A stretch of 64,000 nucleotides of DNA from Clostridia bacterium. Its GTDB lineage: Bacteria; Bacillota; Clostridia; Lachnospirales; Lachnospiraceae. The translations under genes were made by a program, and so were the position numbers. The stretch is taken from the NCBI GenBank assembly GCA_003246295.1, contig QKAS01000022.1:62001-126000 (forward strand). Reading direction: 5' to 3'. Positions within the stretch are counted from its first letter, which is position 1; every line of letters starts with the position of its first letter. Under the pieces are notes generated by a model. It worked only from the letters and a program-made list of their open reading frames with translations, was not told the DNA's origin and made no database searches. Positions 37,195 to 45,973 of the stretch are shown one piece after another.

Positions 37195-38481
37195 TTACTC
37201 AAGGAATTCAGATTTAATATATCCTGTCTGTCCTTTATAATCTATTTTTGTCCATCCATCTGCCTGTTCCATGATAAGTCCAAACTCATCGCCCTGATAT
37301 GCAACACCAAGCTTATCTGCTGTTTCACTGGCAGCCTTTCTGACATTAACAGTTTCTTTCACTCTGACATTCCCTTGCGTATCTGCTGCTGTCTGTGGCT
37401 GTTCTTCGGTCTGTGTTGTAGCTTCCTGTGTATCGACTACCTTTAAAAACTCGGATTTGATAAATCCTTCTTTTTCTTCAAATAAGACTCTGCTCCAGCC
37501 ATTTTCTTTGACCTCAAGCCTTGTATAGCGCTCACCTTTTGGTGCTTTGCCAATCTTATCAGCAGTTTCACTGTCTGAGCTTCTGACATTCACTGTATCT
37601 GTTGTCTCAACAACTTCTGTTGTAGCTGCAGGTGTCTGCTCCGCAGTCTGTTCCGCTGGCTGTGCCTCATTCGCGCTAACTTCTGCTTCGGCTGCTTGTT
37701 GTGTACTATTATCACTAACCGTTGCTTCTGGTTCTTCTATAGCGGCAAGCGCTTCTCCAACCTCTGTTTTTATCTTTGTTGGGAGCTCCGCAAGAAATGT
37801 TCGCAGACTTTCATCCTGTTCTGTTGCCTCATTATAACTTACTTCAACCCGATTGAATAATTCAACAACATCATCCTGTGTAGAAAGTTCTTTGAGATAT
37901 TCTGAAACGGTGTCATCGATCTCGCCTTCATAAATGTATAATTCACCACTTTCATTCGGGCAGATATACAAAGTATTTAATGCAGGTGCAAGTGTTGCAA
38001 TATCATTAAATTTTACTTCGTAGTAGACATATGCAAGATATGTGTTGTCTACCATTCCATCCTTGGTATATACCTTAAGGTTCTGATAGCTTTCAATATA
38101 CTGACTCTTTTTCTCAAGTCTGATTTTCTCGGTTTCTTCTGTGTAATTTCTGCAGGCAGTGACAGTATCCATATCTCCGTCTGCCAATGCAGTGTAATAC
38201 CTTGCAATCAGATCATTAACTTCTGGATATTTGTTTTCTTCCAGTACCACTTCAGATGCAGGTTTGACTTCTGCCACTGTATTCGCAGAAACCTCAGTCT
38301 GAACTTCTCTGTCACGATCTCCAATCGTGATCGCTACAATAATAGCAATAACAAGTAAAACAGCTGTAACTAAGACAAATATAGCTGTTTTCGTGTTTTG
38401 AATGACCCACTCTTTTCCCCTCAAAATCAACTGCAGCATATTCTGTAGTAATTCCCCAATTCCTGATTTTGATTTTTTCAT
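37195..38481 (-). CDS. Membrane-anchored protein with two bacterial SH3 domains
   Basis: About 428 residues. The start at 38481 follows GGAAAGGTG; the longer frame enters the tRNA-Arg gene. The N-terminal region is cytoplasmic, then one helix (TAIFVLVTAVLLVIAIIVAI), a NTF2-like domain of about 150 residues, an acidic Ala/Glu/Thr linker, and two SH3b domains at the C-terminus (VNVRSSDSETADKIGKA...GFIKSEFL; VNVRKAASETADKLG...GYIKSEFLE). It probably binds the cell wall on the outer face; no catalytic motif seen. Single gene ended by a strong terminator. Confidence 0.85.
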   Translation of the reverse strand: MKKSKSGIGELLQNMLQLILRGKEWVIQNTKTAIFVLVTAVLLVIAIIVAITIGDRDREVQTEVSANTVAEVKPASEVVLEENKYPEVNDLIARYYTALADGDMDTVTACRNYTEETEKIRLEKKSQYIESYQNLKVYTKDGMVDNTYLAYVYYEVKFNDIATLAPALNTLYICPNESGELYIYEGEIDDTVSEYLKELSTQDDVVELFNRVEVSYNEATEQDESLRTFLAELPTKIKTEVGEALAAIEEPEATVSDNSTQQAAEAEVSANEAQPAEQTAEQTPAATTEVVETTDTVNVRSSDSETADKIGKAPKGERYTRLEVKENGWSRVLFEEKEGFIKSEFLKVVDTQEATTQTEEQPQTAADTQGNVRVKETVNVRKAASETADKLGVAYQGDEFGLIMEQADGWTKIDYKGQTGYIKSEFLE

Positions 38482-38524
38482 AGATAGCACCTTTCCAGCA
38501 ATTTCGTTGCCTATGTGATGTAAA

Positions 38525-38596
38525 TGCACCCGACAGGATTCGAACCTGCATCAAAGGCGTCGGAGGCCTACGTTCTATCCATTGGACTACGGGTGC
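38525..38596 (-). tRNA. tRNA-Arg (CCG)
   Basis: A 72-nt cloverleaf on the minus strand: acceptor GCACCCG (38590-38596) paired with CGGGTGC, anticodon loop CTCCGAC with anticodon CCG, T-arm GCAGGTTCGAATCCTGT, discriminator A, CCA not encoded. A promoter with an extended -10 lies 31 nt upstream. Confidence 0.97.
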
Positions 38597-38633
38597 TTGT
38601 TAAATGTTACGATTTTGTTACATCACAAAAGCA

Positions 38634-38662
38634 ATTGTAACATACAAGCACCGGGTTGTCTA
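38634..38662 (-). promoter_or_regulatory. Promoter of tRNA-Arg
   Basis: -35 TAGACA (38657-38662), 17-bp spacer, -10 TACAAT (38634-38639) with extended TG. Start near 38627. Confidence 0.65.
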
Positions 38663-38739
38663 GTCATCTTTCTTGTCACGATTCTATCACAATTCAGCCT
38701 GCAATCAGACTGTGTTTACTTCCTAAATGTTATGTTTGA

Positions 38740-39648
38740 TTATGAAATCTGGCGAAGAAGATTCTCCTCTCTGGAAAAATAATAAATACTATCTGAGAGA
38801 ACCTCTTCATCTTCAACCTGTGTTTCATTGACTTCTTTTACCATCTCTATCAGTGTCTGTACTTTCTCAAGTCCACTGACCGGTATTAGTATTACCTCGT
38901 GCACTGAACTTGGAAGGATAAATATATCCTTATGCAGGTAATCTGCAAAATCTCTGACGATATTCTCATACAGAATACAGGCTGCGCCATGAATTCTTGT
39001 TTTATTGCTTAATACATACATAGCAATTTCCCTGCCTTCTACTTCCCATTGCAGATCAACTGGTTCAGGGGCGTCTTCCATGAGTTCTGTGATGACCTCT
39101 TCCATGCTCTTAAGTTCCGCACCAAGAAGATTCGGTGTGTTTGTGATTGCATCTTGGTATAGTGCTTCTGCATTCACATTCCACATGGAACAGTGACTGT
39201 TATGGATGAGTATACTTCCATTTCCAAAGCTATCGCAAATCATAAGACAGTAAAAAACAATTGCCAGATCCAGATACCGTATATGCGGAATCTGCTCTAA
39301 CAAATCCTGGTTCTTTTCAAAATTAATAAGTTTATATACGATTCTGTGTTTTACACTTTCATAATCAGTGAAAAACTCAATGTTGATGTTTTCATCGATT
39401 TTATTATCATGGTACGCCTGAATCAGTCGTTTGAACACTTCTGAGAAAGTCGTTCCTTCACAATAACTTTCATAGAGTCCATTCAAATAAATCGTTGGTG
39501 CTATATTACATCCTGCTTCCATAATCGTCAGCCCATGTAGTATCACACCATTGTTCTTTGATACTTGATTAATCGCAACTTTCGTTCCTTCACCAAAATA
39601 CTTCTCTGCTGCTTTTAATACCTTGCCCGTAAATAATTCAAATTCCAT
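38740..39648 (-). CDS. DUF5688-family protein
   Basis: A protein of 302 residues. The opening 'ELFTGKVLKAAEKYFGEGTKVAINQVSKNNG' type segment and 'APTIYLNGLYESYCEG', with later 'SCSMWN'-like and 'EEVITELMEDAP' parts, match the DUF5688 family that is common in Lachnospiraceae, in several copies per genome. No membrane helix or catalytic motif is visible. Cytoplasmic role unknown. It is a single gene between tRNA-Arg and efp. Confidence 0.85.
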   Translation of the reverse strand: MEFELFTGKVLKAAEKYFGEGTKVAINQVSKNNGVILHGLTIMEAGCNIAPTIYLNGLYESYCEGTTFSEVFKRLIQAYHDNKIDENINIEFFTDYESVKHRIVYKLINFEKNQDLLEQIPHIRYLDLAIVFYCLMICDSFGNGSILIHNSHCSMWNVNAEALYQDAITNTPNLLGAELKSMEEVITELMEDAPEPVDLQWEVEGREIAMYVLSNKTRIHGAACILYENIVRDFADYLHKDIFILPSSVHEVILIPVSGLEKVQTLIEMVKEVNETQVEDEEVLSDSIYYFSREENLLRQIS

Positions 39649-39756
39649 GCGCTAACCCCGCTCTTTCAAAATGCAGTTTTTTTATCACTGCTTGTCATCC
39701 CCACACTTTTGCAACAAAACATTCCGAAACAAATATCCAAGACAAATATACAAACA

Positions 39757-39797
39757 TAAAAAAGACAACTGAAAGCAAATGCTTTCGGTTGTCTTAC
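39757..39797 (-). terminator. Rho-independent terminator of efp
   Basis: Stem AAGACAACCGAAAGC/GCTTTCAGTTGTCTT (39781-39795 and 39762-39776), followed by TTTTATG on the minus strand. Confidence 0.9.
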
Positions 39798-39821
39798 AGT
39801 CAAAATTATATGAATATCTCT

Positions 39822-40379
39822 TTAAACTCTTGACAGGTATTCTCCTGATCTCGTGTCGATCTTGATCACATCTTCTTCTTCAACAAAGAGAGGTACATAA
39901 ACGGTTGCTCCAGTTTCAACAACTGCTGGCTTTGTTGCGCCCTGTGCTGTATCACCTTTGAAGCCTGGTTCTGTGTTTGTGATTTTAAGTTCAACAAAGA
40001 GTGGTGGTTCCACAGCAAAAACATTGCCATTGTGGGAACAAACTTTACACATTTCATTTTCTTTTACAAACTTAAGTGCGTCACCAATAGAGCTTGGATC
40101 CAATGCAATCTGTTCATAAGATTCTACATCCATGAAATGACATAAATCACCATCTGAATAAAGATACTGCATATCTTTTCTATCGATACGTGCCTGCGGA
40201 CATTTTTCTGAAGGTCTGAAAGTTTTTTCGACCACACCGCCGCTCTTGATGTTTTTCAATTTTGTTCTAACGAATGCTGCACCTTTACCTGGTTTCACAT
40301 GTTGGAATTCGATGATCTGATATATATTATTATCGTACTCTATCGTTACACCATTTCTGAAATCACCTGCTGAAATCAT
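39822..40379 (-). CDS. efp: Elongation factor P
   Basis: A protein of 185 residues, full length. KOW-like N-terminal domain ([18 protein letters not shown]) with conserved Lys in [11 protein letters not shown] (about 29-33), central OB domain, and C-terminal '[29 protein letters not shown]' motif cited in part. It binds the ribosome and rescues poly-Pro stalls. AGGAGG before the ATG. Single-gene unit with its own terminator. Confidence 0.96.
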   Translation of the reverse strand: MISAGDFRNGVTIEYDNNIYQIIEFQHVKPGKGAAFVRTKLKNIKSGGVVEKTFRPSEKCPQARIDRKDMQYLYSDGDLCHFMDVESYEQIALDPSSIGDALKFVKENEMCKVCSHNGNVFAVEPPLFVELKITNTEPGFKGDTAQGATKPAVVETGATVYVPLFVEEEDVIKIDTRSGEYLSRV

Positions 40380-40442
40380 TAAATATTCCTCCTAAAATTT
40401 ATCAATACAATTCTAATATAGTTTATAATAAAACCTCTTTTT

Positions 40443-40877
40443 TTACAACTCTTTTTTTACGATCATATCAATCGCAATCAGATATCCCTGCAAGCCCTTA
40501 CCATAGATCTGTCTATCACAAGCCGGAGCAGTCACTGAAATTTTTCTGAATGCTTCTCTTTGTGTGATATCCGAAATATGAACTTCTACTTTTGGAAAAG
40601 TAAGTGACATCAGCGCATCATGAATTGCATAACTATAATGTGTAAAAGCACCTGGATTAATAATCAGACCCTGCGTACCATCAAAATAGGAATCCTGTAA
40701 CCTGTCAATGATAGCACCTTCATGATTACTTTGAAACACTTCCACAGTGCAATGTTCCTCTTCTCCTTTTTGGGCAATCAGTTGAAGCAGCGCATCATAA
40801 TCCTGATCACCATAAACACTCTTTTCTCTGATTCCAAGAAAATTCAGATTGGGTCCATTAATTACGAGTAGCTTCAT
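40443..40877 (-). CDS. aroQ: Type II 3-dehydroquinate dehydratase
   Basis: A protein of 144 residues. Start LLVINGPNLNFLGIRE with catalytic Asn12; 'FQSNHEGAIIDRLQ', 'IINPGAFTHYSYAIHDAL' (Tyr and Asn ligands) and 'VEVHISDITQREAFRK' (His) are the type II signatures. It removes water from 3-dehydroquinate in the shikimate route. Overlaps aroK by 20 bp, so translation is coupled. Last gene of yqeG-aroE-aroK-aroQ; an imperfect tandem of AAAAAAAGAG straddles its stop. Confidence 0.95.
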   Translation of the reverse strand: MKLLVINGPNLNFLGIREKSVYGDQDYDALLQLIAQKGEEEHCTVEVFQSNHEGAIIDRLQDSYFDGTQGLIINPGAFTHYSYAIHDALMSLTFPKVEVHISDITQREAFRKISVTAPACDRQIYGKGLQGYLIAIDMIVKKEL

Positions 40878-41385
40878 ATTTTTCCAGTGCCTCCTCTATT
40901 TCTGATAAAATCATATCAAATGTTTTGTCATCCACATCAATCACAATATCTGCTGTCTCCAGATATGCTGGATTTCTCTCTTCAAGCATCGATGTTATTT
41001 TAAGTGCTGGATTGTCGCCTCTAAGTAGTGGCCTGGTGGTATCATTCTTCAATCTCTCTATAATGGTCTCTGCCCTCACTCTTAAAAATATAACACAACC
41101 CAGTTCTCTTAAAAGTGTTCTATTCTCAGGTCTGATCGGCATGCCTCCACCAGTGGAAACTACCTCATTCCTGGCAGTACGAAGCAGATACTTAATACTT
41201 TCTGTCTCAAGTTCTCTGAATCTGCTTTCACCATAACGTTCAAATAATTCTGGAATAGACAGATTCTGCTGCTTCTCGATCAGTTTATCTGTATCTGTCA
41301 TTGTCTGCTTCAGCCTATAAGATAATCTTCTGCCAATGGTCGTTTTTCCGGATCCCATAAATCCGATCAAAATTATATTGCTCAT
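40858..41385 (-). CDS. aroK: Shikimate kinase
   Basis: A protein of 175 residues, usual length. Walker A GFMGSGKTTIGRRL (8-21), shikimate contacts in 'DTDKLIEKQ' and 'STGGGMPIRPEN', and lid Arg in 'DTTRPLL'. It phosphorylates shikimate. Its ATG overlaps the aroE stop (ATGA), and its end overlaps aroQ. Cytoplasmic. Confidence 0.95.
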   Translation of the reverse strand: MSNIILIGFMGSGKTTIGRRLSYRLKQTMTDTDKLIEKQQNLSIPELFERYGESRFRELETESIKYLLRTARNEVVSTGGGMPIRPENRTLLRELGCVIFLRVRAETIIERLKNDTTRPLLRGDNPALKITSMLEERNPAYLETADIVIDVDDKTFDMILSEIEEALEKYEATRN

Positions 41386-42251
41386 GCTTTTTTCGTCTCT
41401 GCTTTTAATAGTTCATAGGTTTCCATAGCAACTTCATCCGATATCTCAAGGTGATTCCATAATTCATAGGCATCAATCGCCTGAAATAACAACATGCCAA
41501 GTCCATTAAAACTTACGCCTCCGGCTTCTTCCACCAGTTTCATAAACCGTGTTTTAAATGGACGATAGATCAAGTCATACCCGGTATGTGCTAATTGATA
41601 AAAACTCGGATCCTCAATGACACAAGCCTCCGAATCCGGGTGCAACCCAATGCTGGTGCCCTGAATGACCAGGTACTTCTTTGTGGGTATTTTGTCAAAC
41701 TCCGCAAGGTGCATTGGAATGATTGCTTCTCTTTGAAACTCTTTGTTTAACTCATCTGCAATATTTTGTGCCTTTTCTATTGTGCGGTTCAATAGATATA
41801 TTTTAGAAACCTTGTAGTATAGACACATGTATGCAACAGATCTGGCAGCTCCGCCTGCTCCCAATATAATGATTTCCTCACCGTTAAGTCTGATTCCTTC
41901 TGTCTGCATTGCCCGGCATAAACCAGTCATGTCCGTATTATAGCCTTTGTAACCATTCTGCGTCCTGACAAGTGTATTGACTGCTCCAATTCCTTTTGCC
42001 ATCGGGTCAATCGCATCCAGGTATGGAATCACATCTGTTTTATAAGGCACAGTTACATTCATTCCCAGTACATTCAATGCGTGCGCTCCCGCAACTGCCT
42101 GGGATAGTTCATTCTTTTCTACTTGAAAAGGAACATATACTGTATTGATTGTCATTCTTTTAGAAAGTGTATTATGAATGAAAGGGGATAGCGTATGACT
42201 GACTGGATTTCCAATTAATCCACATAATCTTGTTTCACCGTTTACTATCAT
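41382..42251 (-). CDS. aroE: Shikimate dehydrogenase
   Basis: A protein of 289 residues. 'PVSHTLSPFIHN' binds shikimate, catalytic Lys is in 'NVTVPYKTDV', and 'GAGGAARSVAYM' is the NADP loop. It reduces dehydroshikimate to shikimate. GAAGGGGTGATTTT before the ATG. It lies five bases after yqeG and overlaps aroK by four bases. Confidence 0.95.
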   Translation of the reverse strand: MIVNGETRLCGLIGNPVSHTLSPFIHNTLSKRMTINTVYVPFQVEKNELSQAVAGAHALNVLGMNVTVPYKTDVIPYLDAIDPMAKGIGAVNTLVRTQNGYKGYNTDMTGLCRAMQTEGIRLNGEEIIILGAGGAARSVAYMCLYYKVSKIYLLNRTIEKAQNIADELNKEFQREAIIPMHLAEFDKIPTKKYLVIQGTSIGLHPDSEACVIEDPSFYQLAHTGYDLIYRPFKTRFMKLVEEAGGVSFNGLGMLLFQAIDAYELWNHLEISDEVAMETYELLKAETKKA

Positions 42252-42255
42252 AAAA

Positions 42256-42759
42256 TCACCCCTTCTGTTTTTCTTTTTTATAAAAGTAAAGAATCAGCTT
42301 TTCAGGAATTCGTTTTAGAACAATCTGAAACTCTTCTTTTTTATCAATTGGTTTCACCAGAATCGTTGTTAGTCCGGCCTTTTTGGCACCCCATATATCT
42401 GTGAAAATCTGATCTCCAATAAACAATGTGTTCTGTTGGTCTGTATTTAACTGTTGCATGGATTTGATGTAATTTTTTGCAGATGGTTTCCCTGCCTTAT
42501 AGCAATAGCTGCTTCGAACCTGATCCGCAAATCCTTTTACTCTGGGTTCTTTATTATTAGAAAGAAGCCTGGTCGCAAATCCCATACTATGGAGTCTTTC
42601 AAAGAAAGCGATGGCTTTTTGATCAGCTGGTGCACCATGAGGAACTAACGTATTGTCTATATCAAAGATAATTGCTCTATAACCTTTTTTGTAAAGTTCT
42701 TCATAGTTTATTTCATAGGTTGAATTCTGATAATCATCCGGATAAAATCTCTGAAACAT
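42256..42759 (-). CDS. yqeG: YqeG-family HAD IIIA phosphatase
   Basis: A protein of 167 residues. HAD motif I DIDNTLV (about 35-41), motif II 'LLSNN', Lys in 'GKPSAKNY' and motif III 'IGDQIFTDIWGAKKAG'. This is the YqeG/GEP4 group, phosphatidylglycerophosphatase-like in mitochondria; in bacteria usually beside aroE or nadD/yqeH. Here it heads the aro operon five bases before aroE. Substrate unproven. Confidence 0.92.
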   Translation of the reverse strand: MFQRFYPDDYQNSTYEINYEELYKKGYRAIIFDIDNTLVPHGAPADQKAIAFFERLHSMGFATRLLSNNKEPRVKGFADQVRSSYCYKAGKPSAKNYIKSMQQLNTDQQNTLFIGDQIFTDIWGAKKAGLTTILVKPIDKKEEFQIVLKRIPEKLILYFYKKEKQKG

Positions 42760-42797
42760 GCAATCTCCTCTCTGATACTAAAATGTTCAATTCACAG

Positions 42798-42832
42798 TAT
42801 ACAAAACACCTTGCTGTTATGCAAGGTGTTTA
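42798..42832 (-). terminator. Terminator of the 42867-43313 gene
   Basis: Perfect 10-bp stem AACACCTTGC/GCAAGGTGTT with a 6-nt loop, followed by TTGTATAC on the minus strand. Confidence 0.8.
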
Positions 42833-42866
42833 TCTATTTCCTATCATACGATTCTATTTCTTAACA

Positions 42867-43313
42867 TTACTTTAAAAATACCAGACCATCCATCTCTAAT
42901 TGTTTCTTGTTGTCATCTCCTGAAAACAAATCTCCTACAAAATACTGATATTCCTGAAGTACCTGATCTTTTTTCATGTCAGAAACCGCCTTTTGTACAT
43001 CCAGATTCCCTATTTCACTGTCTTTTCCTATATAATCAAAATTATCATTCTTATTAAATACCAGCGAAATATCCTGAAGATCTGTATTCGTTTTCGCAGG
43101 GCGATTTGTTATATCTTCACCATTACGATCTGACGTAGTAAGTCCGAGGGATTCTTCTGACTGCGTGGACTGAAGCGCTTCCTGCTGATTGTTTACAATC
43201 TGACCAGCCGCCTGATTCTGTTTTGCCTCGTCAATTGTAATTGACGGAATTGAAGGCGTTCTATAGTTTTGATAGAAACCACCATATTGTCCAATTCCCT
43301 GAATTGACATCAT
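42867..43313 (-). CDS. Conserved small hypothetical protein, probably unfolded N-half
   Basis: A protein of 148 residues. The N-half is Gln/Asn/Ser-rich and probably disordered. The C-half holds a conserved-looking helix 'DVQKAVSDMKKDQVLQEYQYFVGD' given here as AVSDMKKD and LQEYQYFVG. I recall similar tails in other Lachnospiraceae proteins but no named family. Start: two adjacent ATGs (43313 and 43310) after GGGAGGTGGA. It has its own promoter (43374-43402) and terminator, so it is a true single-gene unit. Function unknown. Confidence 0.75.
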   Translation of the reverse strand: MMSIQGIGQYGGFYQNYRTPSIPSITIDEAKQNQAAGQIVNNQQEALQSTQSEESLGLTTSDRNGEDITNRPAKTNTDLQDISLVFNKNDNFDYIGKDSEIGNLDVQKAVSDMKKDQVLQEYQYFVGDLFSGDDNKKQLEMDGLVFLK

Positions 43314-43373
43314 TCCACCTCCCTTTCCGAAATATCGTACACAAATTCATTGATAGCAATCTTTTAATACTAT

Positions 43374-43402
43374 ATTATAGCGTTAATACTGTGTTTCTGC
43401 AA
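43374..43402 (-). promoter_or_regulatory. Promoter of the 42867-43313 gene
   Basis: -35 TTGCAG (43397-43402), 17-bp spacer, -10 TATAAT (43374-43379), about 60 bp before the start. Confidence 0.7.
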
Positions 43403-43452
43403 TATATTTCGGCTTACTTTCGGGATTTCTTAATAGTATGGTCTGAATAATT

Positions 43453-44205
43453 TTATCGAATTCCTGCTGCTTCCATTAGTTGAATGGTATAAGGATTCTG
43501 AGGATTTTGAAATAAAGATATGACATCACCTTCTTCAACAATTCTTCCGTCCTGCATGACCATGACTCGTTCACACATCTGATAGATAACTCTGAGGTCA
43601 TGAGAAATAAATAAGATTGCAAGATTCATGTCTCTTTGAAGTTCCAGTAATAACCTGATGATCTGCGCCTGAATCGTTACATCTAGCGCGGATACCGGCT
43701 CATCAGCAATCAAGAGTTCAGGTTCCAGCATAAGCGCCATCGCAATGCAGACTCTCTGCCTTTGTCCTCCTGATAACTCATGTGGATACCTATCTGCTAT
43801 CTTGTCATCAAGTCCTACCTTTGCAAGCATTTCATATGCTTTTTTCTTTCTTGATTCACTGTCGTGTTTTTTTTGCACACGAAGCGGCTCTTCAAGAATC
43901 CATAAAATCTTTTTTGCAGGGTTTAAAGATCCGTAAGGGTCCTGAAAAATCATCTGAGGCTGTGTACAATTTAGTGCAATCTCACCGGTATACTCTTTCG
44001 TGATACCAAGAACAGCTTTTACTAATGTTGTTTTTCCTGAGCCACTTTCTCCAAGAAGTCCAAGAATCTCACCTCTTTTTATGGTGAATGAAACATCTTT
44101 ACAGACCTGTTTTTTTCTTTTCTTTGAAGTAAAAATACTTTCTTCTTCTATATAAAAGGTATTCAGATTTCTGACTTCCAGCAAACAATCTCTATCTTCC
44201 TTCAT
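43453..44205 (-). CDS. Peptide/nickel-type ABC transporter ATPase (OppF/DppF)
   Basis: A protein of 250 residues, a little short for OppF, which usually has a longer C-terminal part. Walker A GESGSGKT (about 55-62), Q-loop QMIFQDPYGSLNP, signature LSGGQRQR, Walker B LLIADEPVSALD and H-loop FISHDL are all present. Last gene of a five-gene operon. It powers uptake with the partner ATPase at 44263. No clear terminator follows. Substrate unknown. Confidence 0.92.
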   Translation of the reverse strand: MKEDRDCLLEVRNLNTFYIEEESIFTSKKRKKQVCKDVSFTIKRGEILGLLGESGSGKTTLVKAVLGITKEYTGEIALNCTQPQMIFQDPYGSLNPAKKILWILEEPLRVQKKHDSESRKKKAYEMLAKVGLDDKIADRYPHELSGGQRQRVCIAMALMLEPELLIADEPVSALDVTIQAQIIRLLLELQRDMNLAILFISHDLRVIYQMCERVMVMQDGRIVEEGDVISLFQNPQNPYTIQLMEAAGIR

Positions 44206-44262
44206 TTTAGTTTCTCTTTCTCAATCACCATTTTTCTGTCATTAGAATCAATAATACTCTAT

Positions 44263-45057
44263 TTATAATTGTATCTTTTCACATTTAGGAATTGCAGCAA
44301 TCAGTTTTTTTGTATATTCTTCTTTTGCATGAAGATAAATCTGGTCTGTAGGTCCTTCTTCTACCATATAACCATCTTTCATCACGATCACTCTGTCACA
44401 AATTCTGCCAACCAGACTCAAATCATGTGAGATGAATAAAATAGCAGTATTTTGTAATTTGTTTATTTTTTTTAATAATTTAACAATTTGTGCCTGAATG
44501 GTAACATCAAGTGCCGTTGTAATTTCATCAGCAATCAGCAATTGTGGATTGCTGACAATTGCAGCTGCAATCATTACTCGCTGTCTCATTCCTCCAGATA
44601 GCTGGTGTGGATACATATGATATATTTTCTCAGGTTCTTTTAACTCAACATCTGCAAGTGCTGTGACTGCTTTCTGGTATCGTTCTGATTTTGTAAGATC
44701 TGTATGAACTCTTAAACACTCTTCCACCTGCCAGCCTATTTTCTTTACGGGATTTAAAGATGTCATCGGCTCTTGAAATACCATTGTGATATCTTTTCCC
44801 TGAATAGAACGAAGTTTTTTTCGATCACAATGCAACAAATCTGTATTCTGAAACTGTATCTCACCAGATTTTTGCATACCATGTCTTGGTAACAATCCTG
44901 CAATCGCAAGTGCTGTCATTGTTTTACCAGAACCGGATTCTCCAACGATGCCAATCATTTCTCCTTCTTTTATTGCAAGGTTTAAATCATGTACTACCGT
45001 CTCAGGAATGGTTCTGTTATGAAATTCTATATTAAGATGTTTCATTTCTAATAACAT
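44263..45057 (-). CDS. Peptide/nickel-type ABC transporter ATPase (OppD/DppD)
   Basis: A protein of 264 residues with Walker [10 protein letters not shown]-loop [13 protein letters not shown], signature LSGGMRQR, Walker [13 protein letters not shown] and H-loop FISHDL. A C-terminal oligopeptide-binding extension, usual in OppD, is short here. It pairs with the other ATPase, 57 bp apart. Cytoplasmic face of the membrane. The short C-termini of both ATPases suggest a nickel/opine-type subgroup, which is inference. Confidence 0.92.
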   Translation of the reverse strand: MLLEMKHLNIEFHNRTIPETVVHDLNLAIKEGEMIGIVGESGSGKTMTALAIAGLLPRHGMQKSGEIQFQNTDLLHCDRKKLRSIQGKDITMVFQEPMTSLNPVKKIGWQVEECLRVHTDLTKSERYQKAVTALADVELKEPEKIYHMYPHQLSGGMRQRVMIAAAIVSNPQLLIADEITTALDVTIQAQIVKLLKKINKLQNTAILFISHDLSLVGRICDRVIVMKDGYMVEEGPTDQIYLHAKEEYTKKLIAAIPKCEKIQL

Positions 45058-45075
45058 ATTTCCCCCCGATTCCTT

Positions 45076-45933
45076 TTATCCCTTTGCATCTTCGCTGATT
45101 CCTTCTCCAAGAAAACTGAATCCAAGTACAATAAAAATTAATGTTCCGCCAACGCAAAGTGCATACCCTGGTCTTGAAAATAAATATGCCTGTGCCTCTG
45201 AAAGCATTCTACCAAGACTGGCATCCGGCGGCTGAACACCAATTCCCAGAAAACTAAGCCCTGCTTCCGCAAGGACTGCATTGTTAAATCCAATTAATAA
45301 TGAAGAAACCAGAACCCTTGCAGAATTTGGCAACATATGCACAAACATAATTCTGAAAGGATGTACTCCAATTAGTTCAGCCTGTCTGATATAATCCATT
45401 TCACGCTGTTTTATGAATTCACTTCTGACAATTCTTGCAAAACTTGGCACAAATGCAATTCCAAGTGCAAGTATAATGTTATATCTTCCAGTTCCAAACA
45501 AACTAATCAACACCAAAGCCAGCAAAATACTTGGAAAAGCAAGCGCTGCATCATTCATTCTCATTAATACTTCATCTGCCAGGCCACCAAAATATCCTGC
45601 TATTGCACCAATCACTATCCCAAAAGCAATACCAATCAACACGGTTCCCATTGCAATAAACAATGTTGTTGCGCTTCCTTTCATGACCCTGCTCAGGATA
45701 TCACGTCCAAAATTATCACATCCCATAAGATGCTTCCAGGATACCCCTGCAAGTTTTGATGTTGCATCCATAGCCTCTGAATCATAAGGTGTAACGATCA
45801 ATCCGATCAGTACAAATAGCAGAACGATTGATGTCATAACAATACCTGTGATGAGCATTGGCGATTTTCTTTTGCGTAACATTTGTCTGATGGAATTATC
45901 TGTTTTATGATTCTGTTTAAAGAATTGTTTCAA
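45076..45933 (-). CDS. ABC transporter permease (DppC/OppC/NikC type)
   Basis: A protein of 285 residues with six helices. The EAA-loop is at 'AELIGVHPFRIMFVHMLPNS' (cited as GVHPFRIMFVHMLPN), and the OppC N-terminal motif 'LMGCDNFGRDILSRV' is present. It forms the channel with the permease at 45974. It lies 18 bp before the first ATPase gene. Confidence 0.93.
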   Translation of the reverse strand: MKQFFKQNHKTDNSIRQMLRKRKSPMLITGIVMTSIVLLFVLIGLIVTPYDSEAMDATSKLAGVSWKHLMGCDNFGRDILSRVMKGSATTLFIAMGTVLIGIAFGIVIGAIAGYFGGLADEVLMRMNDAALAFPSILLALVLISLFGTGRYNIILALGIAFVPSFARIVRSEFIKQREMDYIRQAELIGVHPFRIMFVHMLPNSARVLVSSLLIGFNNAVLAEAGLSFLGIGVQPPDASLGRMLSEAQAYLFSRPGYALCVGGTLIFIVLGFSFLGEGISEDAKG

Positions 45934-45973
45934 GTATTTTCCCTCTCTGAATTCAACATCCTCTACTCGTGTT

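Noticed and set aside
43314-43452. Terminator for the ABC transporter operon
   Set aside because: No good hairpin with a U-tract lies past the last ATPase gene; only the promoter of the next gene is visible.
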